A stretch of DNA of 64,000 nt from Roseomonas sp. (lineage in GTDB: Bacteria; Pseudomonadota; Alphaproteobacteria; Acetobacterales; Acetobacteraceae), in the NCBI GenBank assembly GCA_020249435.1, contig JADCFQ010000023.1, positions 109,028-173,027 of the forward strand, written 5' to 3'. Position 1 is the first letter of the stretch; the number at the start of each line of letters is the position of its first letter. Positions 40,192 through 49,917 of the stretch are shown here, piece by piece. Position numbers and translations under genes: made by a program. The notes under the pieces were generated by a model. It saw nothing but the letters and a program-made list of their open reading frames with translations, made no database searches and had not been told where the DNA came from.

Positions 40192-40818
40192 ATGAAGGCA
40201 GCTACACTGTCATTGGCCCTGATGCTGGGCGGTTGCGGCGTGTTGGGCGGGGCGGGGCTGATCGGCAGCCCCCCGCCGGCGGGTCAAATGGTCCCGCCCG
40301 AGCAATTGGCGCCCCTGGCCGCGCCACCGCCGGGCCGCGCGCTTTGGGCGGAGCTTGGCCAGGATGCTGGGCCCGCGCGCCCAGTGCGCCAAGAAGGGCC
40401 GCGCCGCTTTTGGCGCATGGATCAAGGGTTTGTCTTTGTGACTGAGGGCGCAAGGGTGGTCGCCACCGCCGGGCTTCCGACCATGCTGCTGGCCAGCGCG
40501 CCGATTGGTGAGGACCCGCTGCGCCGCGCGGCCCCCCTTGGCCCGGCACCGATTCGCTTGGCGCATGGCTTCGATCTGTCCGGCGCCGAGGGGCGCCCGG
40601 AACAGATGCGCTTCGGCCAGGTGGTGCAATGCCGGATTGAGGCCGAGGAGCCCGCCATTGGCGGGGTGATTGAACGCGTCGAGATTTGCGAAGGCGCCGC
40701 GTTTTTCACCAACCGCTTTTGGTTCCGCGCTGCCGATCGCGTGCTGATTCGCTCGGAACAATGGATCGGGCGCGATGTGCCGCCGCTCCGCTTGGAAGTG
40801 GCGGTGGAGGGCGGTTAG
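40192..40818 (+). CDS. Predicted lipoprotein of unknown function
   Basis: MKAATLSLALMLGGCGVLGG lipobox; ORF extends from 40129. Confidence 0.68.
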   Translation: MKAATLSLALMLGGCGVLGGAGLIGSPPPAGQMVPPEQLAPLAAPPPGRALWAELGQDAGPARPVRQEGPRRFWRMDQGFVFVTEGARVVATAGLPTMLLASAPIGEDPLRRAAPLGPAPIRLAHGFDLSGAEGRPEQMRFGQVVQCRIEAEEPAIGGVIERVEICEGAAFFTNRFWFRAADRVLIRSEQWIGRDVPPLRLEVAVEGG

Positions 40819-43112
40819 CTTGCCGGTGGTGATGGCTCCGGCGCCACGCTTGCCGTTTGCGCGGGGTGCTTTTCCTCCAGCACCAGCTTCTGATGCGGGT
40901 AGGGAATTTCGATCCCAAGCTCATCAAAGCGCCGCTTGATCCGGCGATTGAGTTCACGCGCGACCGCCCAGCGCTGTGATGGTTCCGTCTTCAGCCGCAC
41001 GCGGATCACCACGCCCGAATCACCCAACCGATCCACGCCCATGACATCCAAATCATCTCGGATCACGGGGCGCCAGCGCGGATCCTGGCGCATCTCGCCG
41101 GCGATCTCCCGCAGTGTTTCCGAAACCTCGTCGGTATCCTCGCGGTAATCCACATTCACATCAATCACGGCAAAGGCGAAGTCACGTGTCTGGTTGGTGA
41201 CACTCGTCACCGCGCTAAACGGAATAATGTGCAAGCTGCCATCCACGGCGCGGAGCTTGATGGACCGGATGGAGAGATGTTCCACAACGCCACTCAAGCC
41301 ACCCAATTGCACCACATCACCCACCGCAACGGCATCCTCAAACAGCAGGAAAATCCCGGTGATGACATCCTGCACCAGGCGCTGAGAGCCAAAACCCACC
41401 GCAATGCCAACCACCCCGGCACCGGCAATCAGGGGTGCGACATTCACGCCGATTTCAGTCAGCACGGACAGAACCACAAAAATCAGGATCACCGCCAACA
41501 AGGCCGTGCGCAGCATGGGCAATAGCGTGCGCACGCGTGCACTTTGCGCGGCCTTGGCATCGCGTGAGAGTTTTTCGAGGTGCCGTTGAATGGCAGCATT
41601 GATCCCCTCCCAGATCACCAACGCAATGGTGATGGTCAACGCGATGGACACCAGGGACGACACCAGCCGGTTGCCAAGCTTGCCATGGCCGAACCAGGCA
41701 AAGGCCTCCAGCCCCCAGCTTTCCAGCAAAAACAGGAGCGCGATGCCGCCAATCGCCATGCTCGCGCTACCCTTCAAGACCGGCAGATAGCGATTGGCGC
41801 GCGCTTCCAGCCCCGGGTAGCGCGCGGATAGATCGGGCGTGATGCGAAAGGCGCGCTGGATGACGCGGCGGATGGCCATATCCGCGAATTTGGCAACCGA
41901 GAGAATGAGGATGGTGCTGAAGGAAACCCTGATCAGCCGCCAGAAGCCATGCTGGATTTCAAGCGCCCAGACCCCCCAGGCCGCAATCAGCCAGGCGATG
42001 GCCACCAAATGCCAGATATCCGCAGCGCGGTCGCGCAGCATGCGAAAGAAAATGCGCGCGCGGTCCGGTTGTTCACCCTCTGCCAGTTCCGGTGCGCGCA
42101 ATACATCCGAAACCGCCTGTCGGTTCTGCAGAATGATAATCACCAGGAACAGCGTGACCAAAAGCAGCGCAATGCGCAGAATGGAATCATAGGCCGACCA
42201 GGGCAGGCCGAATTGCAGCCCGGCTTCGGCCACCGCATAGCTTGAGATCAGGACCACCACGATGCGCCTGAGCCAAACCGTCGCATAGGCAGCGGTTTCA
42301 TCGGTGGCGGGCAGCAGGCGCAAATGCGTCGAAGCCGGGGAGAACAGCATGCGCGCCGCCGCCATGACCGCGCGGGACGCCATATAGGCATTATTCGCGG
42401 TCAACATCACAAGCTGCGTGGATGGTAGCGGGTGAACCGCCGTGATCAGACCGTAGGATACCACCGCAAAAGCGGCGATGGGCACCAGATCAAGCCCAAG
42501 CCTTGCCAATACCAATGGCACGCGCTGCAATCTTGCCCAGCCGGTGAGTTCGGCGGGGGCATGGGCATCCAGCCGATCCCGAAACCGGCCAAGAAAACGC
42601 GCTGCCGCCCATTCGGCCAGCAAGCCGAGCCCAAGGACCAGAATGACCTTCCAGGAAGCATCCAATACGCGGCTTTGCGTAATGGGATCACGCGCAAGGG
42701 AGGTGAGCCAGGCGAGCACCGCCGGCAGATCGGCAATGGTGCGCACAGTGGCCACCAACTGATCCGATGCCCCGGCCAGGCGCTGCGATGCCCCCTGCAG
42801 CAATTGCGCGCCGAGCGTATTGGGCGCGAGCAAGGCAGGTTCCGTGCTGGAAGGCGCAGCGGGGGCTGCGCCTTCCGCTTCAGGTGCGGCAGCGCGCAGC
42901 GCGCGGATCAATTCGGCGCGGCGCGTATCATCCTGCAAAATCTTAAGCAGCGCTTCCACTTCCGGCGACGGCGCGCTGCTGGCTGAAGCGGGTACGGATG
43001 GCGGCGGTTCCGCTACCGGATTGCCAGGTTCCGCCTGCGCCCATGCATGGCCGGTCAGCAGCACGAAGCCCATCAACAATATGAAACGCCGCAATGCGTG
43101 GGGGATGCTCAT
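40815..43112 (-). CDS. Mechanosensitive ion channel family protein (large MscS type)
   Basis: Signal peptide, multiple TMs, MscS core 'PLIAGAGVVGIAVGFGSQRLVQDVITGIFLLFEDAVAVGDVVQLGGLSGVVEHLSIRSIKLRAVDGSLHIIPFSAV'. Confidence 0.94.
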   Translation of the reverse strand: MSIPHALRRFILLMGFVLLTGHAWAQAEPGNPVAEPPPSVPASASSAPSPEVEALLKILQDDTRRAELIRALRAAAPEAEGAAPAAPSSTEPALLAPNTLGAQLLQGASQRLAGASDQLVATVRTIADLPAVLAWLTSLARDPITQSRVLDASWKVILVLGLGLLAEWAAARFLGRFRDRLDAHAPAELTGWARLQRVPLVLARLGLDLVPIAAFAVVSYGLITAVHPLPSTQLVMLTANNAYMASRAVMAAARMLFSPASTHLRLLPATDETAAYATVWLRRIVVVLISSYAVAEAGLQFGLPWSAYDSILRIALLLVTLFLVIIILQNRQAVSDVLRAPELAEGEQPDRARIFFRMLRDRAADIWHLVAIAWLIAAWGVWALEIQHGFWRLIRVSFSTILILSVAKFADMAIRRVIQRAFRITPDLSARYPGLEARANRYLPVLKGSASMAIGGIALLFLLESWGLEAFAWFGHGKLGNRLVSSLVSIALTITIALVIWEGINAAIQRHLEKLSRDAKAAQSARVRTLLPMLRTALLAVILIFVVLSVLTEIGVNVAPLIAGAGVVGIAVGFGSQRLVQDVITGIFLLFEDAVAVGDVVQLGGLSGVVEHLSIRSIKLRAVDGSLHIIPFSAVTSVTNQTRDFAFAVIDVNVDYREDTDEVSETLREIAGEMRQDPRWRPVIRDDLDVMGVDRLGDSGVVIRVRLKTEPSQRWAVARELNRRIKRRFDELGIEIPYPHQKLVLEEKHPAQTASVAPEPSPPAS

Positions 43113-43201
43113 GTGGCGCTTCGGAGCCCATTGCCGGGCGCGGGTCAAGTCTTTCCCGCACGCCGATTGCGGGGAAGGGGCAGCGCCGTTACACCGCGCG
43201 C

Positions 43202-44416
43202 ATGCTGGCTTCCCCTTCCGTCTGGACCGTCATGATCGCCCTATTGGGGACGCATCTGGCGGGGATGGGCGTTTTCCTGACCGTGCCGGTGCTCGCGCCG
43301 GCTATTGCGGCAGAGCTTGGCATCGCGGCATCGCTGGCGGGGGTACATACGGCACTGGTCTATTTGGGGGCCATGGTGTCGGGGCCGCTGGCGGGGGCTT
43401 TCATCCATCGCTTTGGTGGGATCCGGGTTTTGCAGGTGGGGATGCTGATTTCAGCCTTCGGCATTTCGCTTGCCATGCTTGGGCATCCGGCCGCGCTTTT
43501 TGCCTCGGCGGTGATTGCCGGGCTTGGTCATGGGCCGGTCACGCCGGCAGGCAGCCATTTGCTCGCAGCCCGCACCCCGGCGCGGCGGCGGGGCCTGATC
43601 TTCAGCCTGAAGCAATGCGGCGTGCCGGCGGGTGCCATGCTGATTGCCGCCGCGGTGCCACCGATTGCGGTGGCGGCCGGCTGGCGCCAGGGTGTGCTGG
43701 CGGTGGTAGTTTTCCTCGCAGTTTCAGCGCTTTGCCTGCAACCGCTGCGCGTCGCGCTCGACGCCGAGCGTAATCCCAAGGCCGCAATCCGGGATTTGGC
43801 CCAGATTTGGGGGGCAGCGGCTGCGAGCCTTGGCTTGCTCCGCCAATTCCCGATTTTGCGCCGCATGACCATCATGTCCGCGCTTTATGGCGTTTCCCAA
43901 TTCTGTTTTTCGAGCTTTTTCGTGGTGTTTCAGGTGGCAAGCCTGGGGGCATCGCTGACCGAGGCCGGGCTGCGCCTGGCTTTTGCCCAGGCCGCCGGGG
44001 TGGCGGGGCGGGTGCTTTGGGGCCTGGTGGCGGACCGCACCGGCGCGGCGCCGGTCTTTACCGGGCTTGGCATTGGCGCGGCGGTGGCCGGTTTGGCGTT
44101 ATTGCTGGCCGGGCCGGGTTGGCCTGGCTTTGTCATCATCCTGGCCGGCATGCTGATGGGCGCCACTGCAATCGGCTGGAATGGTGTGTTTTTGGCCGAG
44201 ATGGCGCGGCTGGCGCCGGCGGGGCAGGTGGGCGGCACCACGGCAGCGGCGGGGTTTGTCTTTGGTCTTTCCATGCTGGTCGCACCCCCCTTCTTTTCCC
44301 TGCTGGTGGACCTGACGGGCGGTTATGCGGCGGGCTTCGCGCTTTGTGTGATCACGGCGCTGATTGGCGCGGCGCTGGCGTGGTCCGTGCGGGATGGGGC
44401 TGTCTCCCGCCGCTGA
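43202..44416 (+). CDS. MFS transporter
   Basis: About 12 TM segments; start at MLASPSVWTVMIALLGTHLAGMG (ORF extends to 43094). Confidence 0.88.
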   Translation: MLASPSVWTVMIALLGTHLAGMGVFLTVPVLAPAIAAELGIAASLAGVHTALVYLGAMVSGPLAGAFIHRFGGIRVLQVGMLISAFGISLAMLGHPAALFASAVIAGLGHGPVTPAGSHLLAARTPARRRGLIFSLKQCGVPAGAMLIAAAVPPIAVAAGWRQGVLAVVVFLAVSALCLQPLRVALDAERNPKAAIRDLAQIWGAAAASLGLLRQFPILRRMTIMSALYGVSQFCFSSFFVVFQVASLGASLTEAGLRLAFAQAAGVAGRVLWGLVADRTGAAPVFTGLGIGAAVAGLALLLAGPGWPGFVIILAGMLMGATAIGWNGVFLAEMARLAPAGQVGGTTAAAGFVFGLSMLVAPPFFSLLVDLTGGYAAGFALCVITALIGAALAWSVRDGAVSRR

Positions 44417-44435
44417 AAGCGTGTAACCTGATCGC

Positions 44436-44630
44436 ATGACCACAATCCTCACCATTCTGGTTGCACTTGCCATGCTGGCCACGGTTGGCGTGCTCTTTGC
44501 CGGTATTCTCGGCATGGCGGGTGGCAAGGCCAATCCGCGCACCTCCAATTGGCTGATGCGCTGGCGCATTATCTTCCAATTCATCGCGGTCGGGCTTTTT
44601 GTCATTCTGCTTTTGCTACTGAAAGCCTGA
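44436..44630 (+). CDS. HIG1-domain twin-TM protein
   Basis: 64 aa: [64 protein letters not shown]. Confidence 0.85.
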   Translation: MTTILTILVALAMLATVGVLFAGILGMAGGKANPRTSNWLMRWRIIFQFIAVGLFVILLLLLKA

Positions 44631-44772
44631 AACAGAAGGGCAGACCCCGCCTTGCCGCGCCCGGCGCGGGGCTATATTACCCGAATGGCTGGGTGAGGGG
44701 GTCAGAAGAACCCTGGCACCCGGCATTCCGGCGCCAAACGGCCCCCCATTTCCTGAAGGCTATGGTTGCATC

Positions 44773-45522
44773 ATGAAGCTTCTGGTCCCCGTCAAGCGGG
44801 TGGTGGATTACAACGTGAAGGTCCGCGTGAAGGCGGATGGCTCGGGCGTTGAAACCGCCAATGTCAAAATGTCCATGAACCCCTTTGACGAAATCGCGGT
44901 GGAAGAAGCCGTGCGGTTGAAGGAAAAGGGCATCGCCACCGAAATCATCGCGGTTTCCGCCGGCCCCGCCGTGGCGCAGGAACAAATCCGCACGGCGCTC
45001 GCGATGGGTGCTGATCGCGGCATTCTGGTTGAGCATGATGGCGTGCTGGAACCGCTCGCGGTTGCCAAGATTCTGAAGGCGATCATCGCGAAGGAAGCGC
45101 CTGATCTGGTGATCCTGGGCAAGCAGGCGATTGATGACGACATGAACGCCACCGGCCAGATGCTGGCGGCGCTGATGGGCTGGCCGCAAGGCACCTTCGC
45201 GTCCAAGGTTGAAGTTGCCGATGGCACGCTGAACATCGCGCGCGAAGTGGATGGTGGCTTGGAAAAATTGGCGCTGAAGCTGCCGGCGATCATCACCACT
45301 GATCTGCGGCTGAATGAACCGCGCTATGCGTCGCTGCCGAACATCATGAAGGCGCGCAAGAAGCCGATTGAAACCGTGAAGCCCGCCGACCTTGGCGTTG
45401 ATCCGGCGCCGCGCCTGACCGTGCTGAAAGTGGAAGAACCGCCCAAGCGCCAGGCCGGCAAGAAGGTGGGTTCCGTGCAGGAACTTGTTGAAAAACTGCG
45501 CAATGAAGCGAAGGTGATTTGA
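44773..45522 (+). CDS. etfB: Electron transfer flavoprotein subunit beta
   Basis: [58 protein letters not shown]. Confidence 0.97.
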   Translation: MKLLVPVKRVVDYNVKVRVKADGSGVETANVKMSMNPFDEIAVEEAVRLKEKGIATEIIAVSAGPAVAQEQIRTALAMGADRGILVEHDGVLEPLAVAKILKAIIAKEAPDLVILGKQAIDDDMNATGQMLAALMGWPQGTFASKVEVADGTLNIAREVDGGLEKLALKLPAIITTDLRLNEPRYASLPNIMKARKKPIETVKPADLGVDPAPRLTVLKVEEPPKRQAGKKVGSVQELVEKLRNEAKVI

Positions 45523-46460
45523 CCATGGCGGTGCTTGTTCTTGCCGATCATCAGGACGGCGCGCTGACCCAGCCAACCCGCAGCACGGTCGCCGCCGCTG
45601 CCAAGCTTGGCGATGTGCATGTGCTTGTCGCGGGTGGTGCCACTGGCCCCGCCGCTGCTGCCGCCGCCAAGCTGCCTTCGGTTGCCAAGGTGCTGACCGC
45701 CGAGGCCGACATCTATGCCCATGGCCTGGCTGAGCCCATGGCCGCCTTGCTGGTGGCTTTGGCGCCCGGCTATTCGCATTTGCTTGCGCCGGCTTCCGCT
45801 GGTGGCAAGAATGTCATGCCGCGCGCGGCCGCCTTGCTTGATGTGCAGATCCTGTCTGACATTTCGGATGTGGTGGATGCCGATACCTTCGTGCGCCCGA
45901 TCTATGCCGGTAACGCTTTGGCCACCGTGAAATCCGCCGATGCGAAGAAGGTGATCACGGTGCGCGCGGCGTCCTTCGACCCCGTGCCCGCCGAAGGTGG
46001 TGCGGCGCCGGTGGAAGCCGTGGCGGCTGCCGCTGATCCTGGCGTTTCGCGCTTCCTGGGCGCCGAGATTGTCAAAAGCGAACGCCCGGAACTGACGGCG
46101 GCGCGGATTGTGGTCTCGGGCGGGCGCGCCATGGGCTCGGCAGAGAATTTCGGGATTGTCGAAAAGGTCGCCGATAAGCTCGGCGCCGCCATTGGCGCTT
46201 CGCGCGCCGCGGTGGATGCGGGCTATGCGCCGAATGACCATCAGGTCGGGCAGACCGGCAAGATTGTGGCGCCGGAGCTTTATATTGCCGTTGGTATCTC
46301 TGGTGCCATCCAGCATCTGGCCGGCATGAAGGACAGCAAGGTTATCGTCGCCATCAACAAGGATGAAGAAGCGCCGATTTTCCAGGTGGCCGATTACGGG
46401 CTGGTGGCCGATCTGTTCAAGGCCATGCCGGAATTGGAAGCCGAACTCGACAAGAAGTGA
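45519..46460 (+). CDS. etfA: Electron transfer flavoprotein subunit alpha
   Basis: FAD-binding C-terminus [40 protein letters not shown]. Confidence 0.97.
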   Translation: MTMAVLVLADHQDGALTQPTRSTVAAAAKLGDVHVLVAGGATGPAAAAAAKLPSVAKVLTAEADIYAHGLAEPMAALLVALAPGYSHLLAPASAGGKNVMPRAAALLDVQILSDISDVVDADTFVRPIYAGNALATVKSADAKKVITVRAASFDPVPAEGGAAPVEAVAAAADPGVSRFLGAEIVKSERPELTAARIVVSGGRAMGSAENFGIVEKVADKLGAAIGASRAAVDAGYAPNDHQVGQTGKIVAPELYIAVGISGAIQHLAGMKDSKVIVAINKDEEAPIFQVADYGLVADLFKAMPELEAELDKK

Positions 46461-46511
46461 TTTGCCTGCTCGGGGCGTGCCCCGAGTGTTGCAGGAACAG
46501 GAGCATCCATC

Positions 46512-47390
46512 ATGGCGGCAATCAATAAACTCGGCGTGATTGGCGCGGGGCTGATGGGCAATGGCATTGCCCATGTGGCCGCGCTTTCCGGCATTCCGGT
46601 GGTGCTGATGGATGTGCAGCAGCAGGCACTCGACCGCGCGCTGGCGACCATGGCGAAGAACATGGAACGGCAGGTCAGCAAGGGCAGCATCAGCGGCGCG
46701 GATCGCGATGCGGCGCTGGCGCGCATTGTGACCGCGACCGATAACAGCGCCTTCGCCGATTGCGACCTGGTGATTGAAGCGGCAACCGAGAATGAGGAGA
46801 TCAAGAAAAAGATCTTCGCTGGCCTTTGCCCGGTGCTGAAGCCGGATGCCTTGCTCGCTTCCAATACATCATCCATTCCGATCACGCGGCTGGCGGCGGC
46901 AACGGATCGGCCCGGCCGCTTCATTGGCATGCATTTCTTCAACCCCGTGCCGATGATGAAGCTGGTTGAGATTATTCGTGGCCTGGCCACGGAAGATGCG
47001 ACCTATCAGGCGGTGGAAGCGCTGGCCAAGCGCATGGGCAAGGCGCCGGTCATGGCGCAGGATTGGCCGGGCTTTGTCGTCAACCGTATCCTCTGCCCCA
47101 TGATCAATGAGGCGATCCAGGCGCTCATGGAAGGTGTTGGCGATGTGGCGGCGATTGATGCCGGCATGAAGCTTGGCGCCAATCACCCGATGGGGCCTTT
47201 GGAGCTCGCGGATTTCGTCGGCCTCGATACGCTCTATTCGGTGATGAAAGTGCTGCATGAGGGTTTGGGCGATTCAAAATATCGGCCTTCGCCCTTGCTC
47301 GCGAAATATGTTGAAGCCGGCTGGTATGGCCGGAAATCCGGGCGCGGCTTTTACGATTACAGCACCACGCCGCCCACACCGACACGCTGA
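46512..47390 (+). CDS. 3-hydroxybutyryl-CoA dehydrogenase
   Basis: GVIGAGLMGNGIAHVAALSGIPVVLMD; NTSSIPITRLAAATDRPGRFIGMHFFNPVPMMKLVE; LGANHPMGPLELADFVGLDT. Confidence 0.95.
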   Translation: MAAINKLGVIGAGLMGNGIAHVAALSGIPVVLMDVQQQALDRALATMAKNMERQVSKGSISGADRDAALARIVTATDNSAFADCDLVIEAATENEEIKKKIFAGLCPVLKPDALLASNTSSIPITRLAAATDRPGRFIGMHFFNPVPMMKLVEIIRGLATEDATYQAVEALAKRMGKAPVMAQDWPGFVVNRILCPMINEAIQALMEGVGDVAAIDAGMKLGANHPMGPLELADFVGLDTLYSVMKVLHEGLGDSKYRPSPLLAKYVEAGWYGRKSGRGFYDYSTTPPTPTR

Positions 47391-47402
47391 CGCGCCTGCA
47401 CC

Positions 47403-48191
47403 ATGACAGGCGTGGTGCAGTTTCAGGGCTGGCGGCTCAAGCTGCGGGAACTTTACTTCGGCCGTTCCGATGCCGCGCGGCGCTTTCGCTACGGGATCAT
47501 CTTTTTCGATCTGCTGACGCTGCTTTTCGTGATCAGCACATCCTTCCTGCCGCGCGATCCCTGGATCGGCATGGTGGATGTGGCGATCGGGCTGGTGCTG
47601 GCGGCTGAATACATCGCCCATCTTGCCGCGCATCGCGCACCAGGGCGGCAGGCTTTGCGCTTTGGGAGCCTGATTGACCTGGTGGCGGTGTTGTCTTTCC
47701 TCGCACCTCTTGCCGGGGAAGGTTTCGCCTTCCTGCGCGTTCTCCGCACACTTCGGCTATTGCACGCCTATCGCACGCTGATGGAATTGCGGGAGGATAT
47801 GCCCTTCTTCCGCCGGCATGAGGAAGCGCTGATCGCTGGCGTGCATCTGGCTGTCTTTGTCTTTGTCATGACAGCGCTGGTCTATGAAACCCAGCGCAGC
47901 ATCAACCCGAAAATCGCGGATTACGCGGATGCGCTTTATTTCACCGTGACAGCGCTGACCACAACCGGGTTTGGCGACATCACGCTGGAAGGCAAATTCG
48001 GCAAGCTGCTTTCTGTTGTTATCATGATTTGCGGCGTGACGCTGTTCTTGCGCCTGGCGCAGGCAATGTTTCGCCCGCGCAAGGTGCGTTTCCCCTGCCC
48101 AGCCTGCGGGCTGCAACGCCATGATGTGGACGCTGTGCATTGCAAGGCGTGTGGTACAAGGCTTGCCATTCCTGACGAAGGTCGGGATTAA
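47403..48191 (+). CDS. Voltage-gated-type K+ channel with C-terminal zinc-ribbon-like motif
   Basis: S1-S6-like TMs, selectivity filter TALTTTGFGDITLEG, C-terminal FPCPACGLQRHDVDAVHCKACGTRL. Confidence 0.88.
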   Translation: MTGVVQFQGWRLKLRELYFGRSDAARRFRYGIIFFDLLTLLFVISTSFLPRDPWIGMVDVAIGLVLAAEYIAHLAAHRAPGRQALRFGSLIDLVAVLSFLAPLAGEGFAFLRVLRTLRLLHAYRTLMELREDMPFFRRHEEALIAGVHLAVFVFVMTALVYETQRSINPKIADYADALYFTVTALTTTGFGDITLEGKFGKLLSVVIMICGVTLFLRLAQAMFRPRKVRFPCPACGLQRHDVDAVHCKACGTRLAIPDEGRD

Positions 48192-49099
48192 ACCGGCGTG
48201 CGCCATTCCGCGTGGGCATTGGTGGTGCCGCGCACGACGCTTTCATAAGCCTCCTGCAAGCGCATGGTGATCGCGCCCGGCTTGCCATCACCAACCGAGA
48301 GCTTGTCCACACTCGTGATCGGCAGCAATTCCTGACCGGTGCCGCAGAAAAACAACTCATTGGCGATATAAAGTTCCGTGCGGTCAATTATGCCTTGCTC
48401 GACACTCAGGCCGTGTTCGGCAGCGAGGTGAATAACGGTATCGCGCGTGACACTTTCCAGAATATCGTTTTCACGCGATGGGGTAATCAGCTTGCCATCG
48501 CGCACCATGAACAGGCAGGCGCCGGTGCCTTCGCTGATCTTGCCGGCGCGGGTCATCAGCAGCGCATTGTCATAACCATCGGCCTTGGCCTGCAACATGG
48601 CGATGCGCCCCGCATGGTAATTCGCCGTTGCCTTGATGCGCGGCGGCATGGTGGTATCTGTGATGCGCGTCCAGGAAGAAACATGCACGGAAAGCCCGCT
48701 GCTGCGCTTGGCATTGCGTTCACGCGGCATGGCGCCGCAAGCCCAACCGATACTGCCCGTGGAGGCCATGGACCCCAGGCTTTCGATATGCACCTGGATA
48801 CGAATATAGGCATCATCATCCGGTTCATTGGCACGCACCGCATCCAGCACCGCCTGGCGCATTTCATCGCGCGAGGGCGGATTGTCGAAGCGCATGAATT
48901 TCATGCCCTGATCCAGCCGCACCAGATGTTCTTCCAGCCGGAACACCGCAAGCTTGCCGGTGCTGTAATTCATATAGGCGCGGATGCCTTCAAACACCGT
49001 GCCGCCATATGCATGACCGACCGAGAAGGGATGCACGCGCGCCTCGTCAAAACCGATCTTCTTGCCGTTCTGAATGATGTATTTTGCTGTCCAGGCCAT
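48188..49099 (-). CDS. ilvE: Branched-chain amino acid aminotransferase
   Basis: GTVFEGIRAYMN, KATANYHAGRIAMLQAKADGYDNALLM, PLP fold IV. Confidence 0.92.
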   Translation of the reverse strand: MAWTAKYIIQNGKKIGFDEARVHPFSVGHAYGGTVFEGIRAYMNYSTGKLAVFRLEEHLVRLDQGMKFMRFDNPPSRDEMRQAVLDAVRANEPDDDAYIRIQVHIESLGSMASTGSIGWACGAMPRERNAKRSSGLSVHVSSWTRITDTTMPPRIKATANYHAGRIAMLQAKADGYDNALLMTRAGKISEGTGACLFMVRDGKLITPSRENDILESVTRDTVIHLAAEHGLSVEQGIIDRTELYIANELFFCGTGQELLPITSVDKLSVGDGKPGAITMRLQEAYESVVRGTTNAHAEWRTPV

Positions 49100-49107
49100 T
49101 GGTTTCC

Positions 49108-49851
49108 TCATTTATCCTTGGAGTTTTTCGCGAGCACCTCATCAAAGCCGCCCTGGCCGGTCAGTGCCGCCCAGGCGCGGTAGCGGTCTGATGCCGCAAC
49201 GCGACCCTTGGCGATCAATTCCCGCCAAACGCCGCAAGCTTCGACAAAGCGTGGAATGGAACCGGGGAACATCGCAAGCGTCATGGCCTCGGCGATGTCA
49301 TCTTCCGGCACCTGATCCGCATAGGCGGCTTCGATTTGCCATTCCAACAGCCGCCAACGCGCCCGACAAACCTGCACGGCGCATTGCGCCAAATGCACCA
49401 GGCGCCGAGGTGCTGCGGGGGCAATGCGCGCTGCCGCTTCCAGATAAGCCGCGCGGGGATCAAAGGGCGCCAATTGCGCGCCCCAGCGATGGGCAGCGAA
49501 ATCAAAGGCCTCGGCGCCGATGGCCAAGGCAGCGGCGCTGAACGCCGCGCCGATCAGCGCGTCATCGCCGCCGGCGGCGCGGAATTTGGCGATGTGGTGC
49601 GTCGCCAAAGCCTCATCCGTCGCGGCCAGCACGGCAAGCCAGACGAATTCGCGGTCGTGATGCGTGAGAACGCGATCATCCAAGGCCATGGCGGAATAGG
49701 CAGCGTCATAGCCTTCCAGCAGGCGGGGGAAGGCGAGTGCCAGCAGCCCGTGATGCGGCAGCAAATAGCCGCGCTTGGCCTTGACGGCGGCGAGCCGCGC
49801 TTCCAGCGCCGCGGTAGTCTCGGCGCCGGCATTTTCTTCTTGGTCATTCAT
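49108..49851 (-). CDS. AhpD/carboxymuconolactone-decarboxylase-like protein lacking the Cys pair
   Basis: 'DREFVWLAVLAATDEALATHHIAKFRAAGGDDALIGAAFSAAALAIGAEAF' resembles the AhpD helical core but with no CxxC. Confidence 0.6.
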   Translation of the reverse strand: MNDQEENAGAETTAALEARLAAVKAKRGYLLPHHGLLALAFPRLLEGYDAAYSAMALDDRVLTHHDREFVWLAVLAATDEALATHHIAKFRAAGGDDALIGAAFSAAALAIGAEAFDFAAHRWGAQLAPFDPRAAYLEAAARIAPAAPRRLVHLAQCAVQVCRARWRLLEWQIEAAYADQVPEDDIAEAMTLAMFPGSIPRFVEACGVWRELIAKGRVAASDRYRAWAALTGQGGFDEVLAKNSKDK

Positions 49852-49917
49852 CCTGGGGTCAGGCTATACCGCTTCCAAGCCCTTGTAATCCCCCGCGTGG
49901 GGCAGGAATATTCCGCC

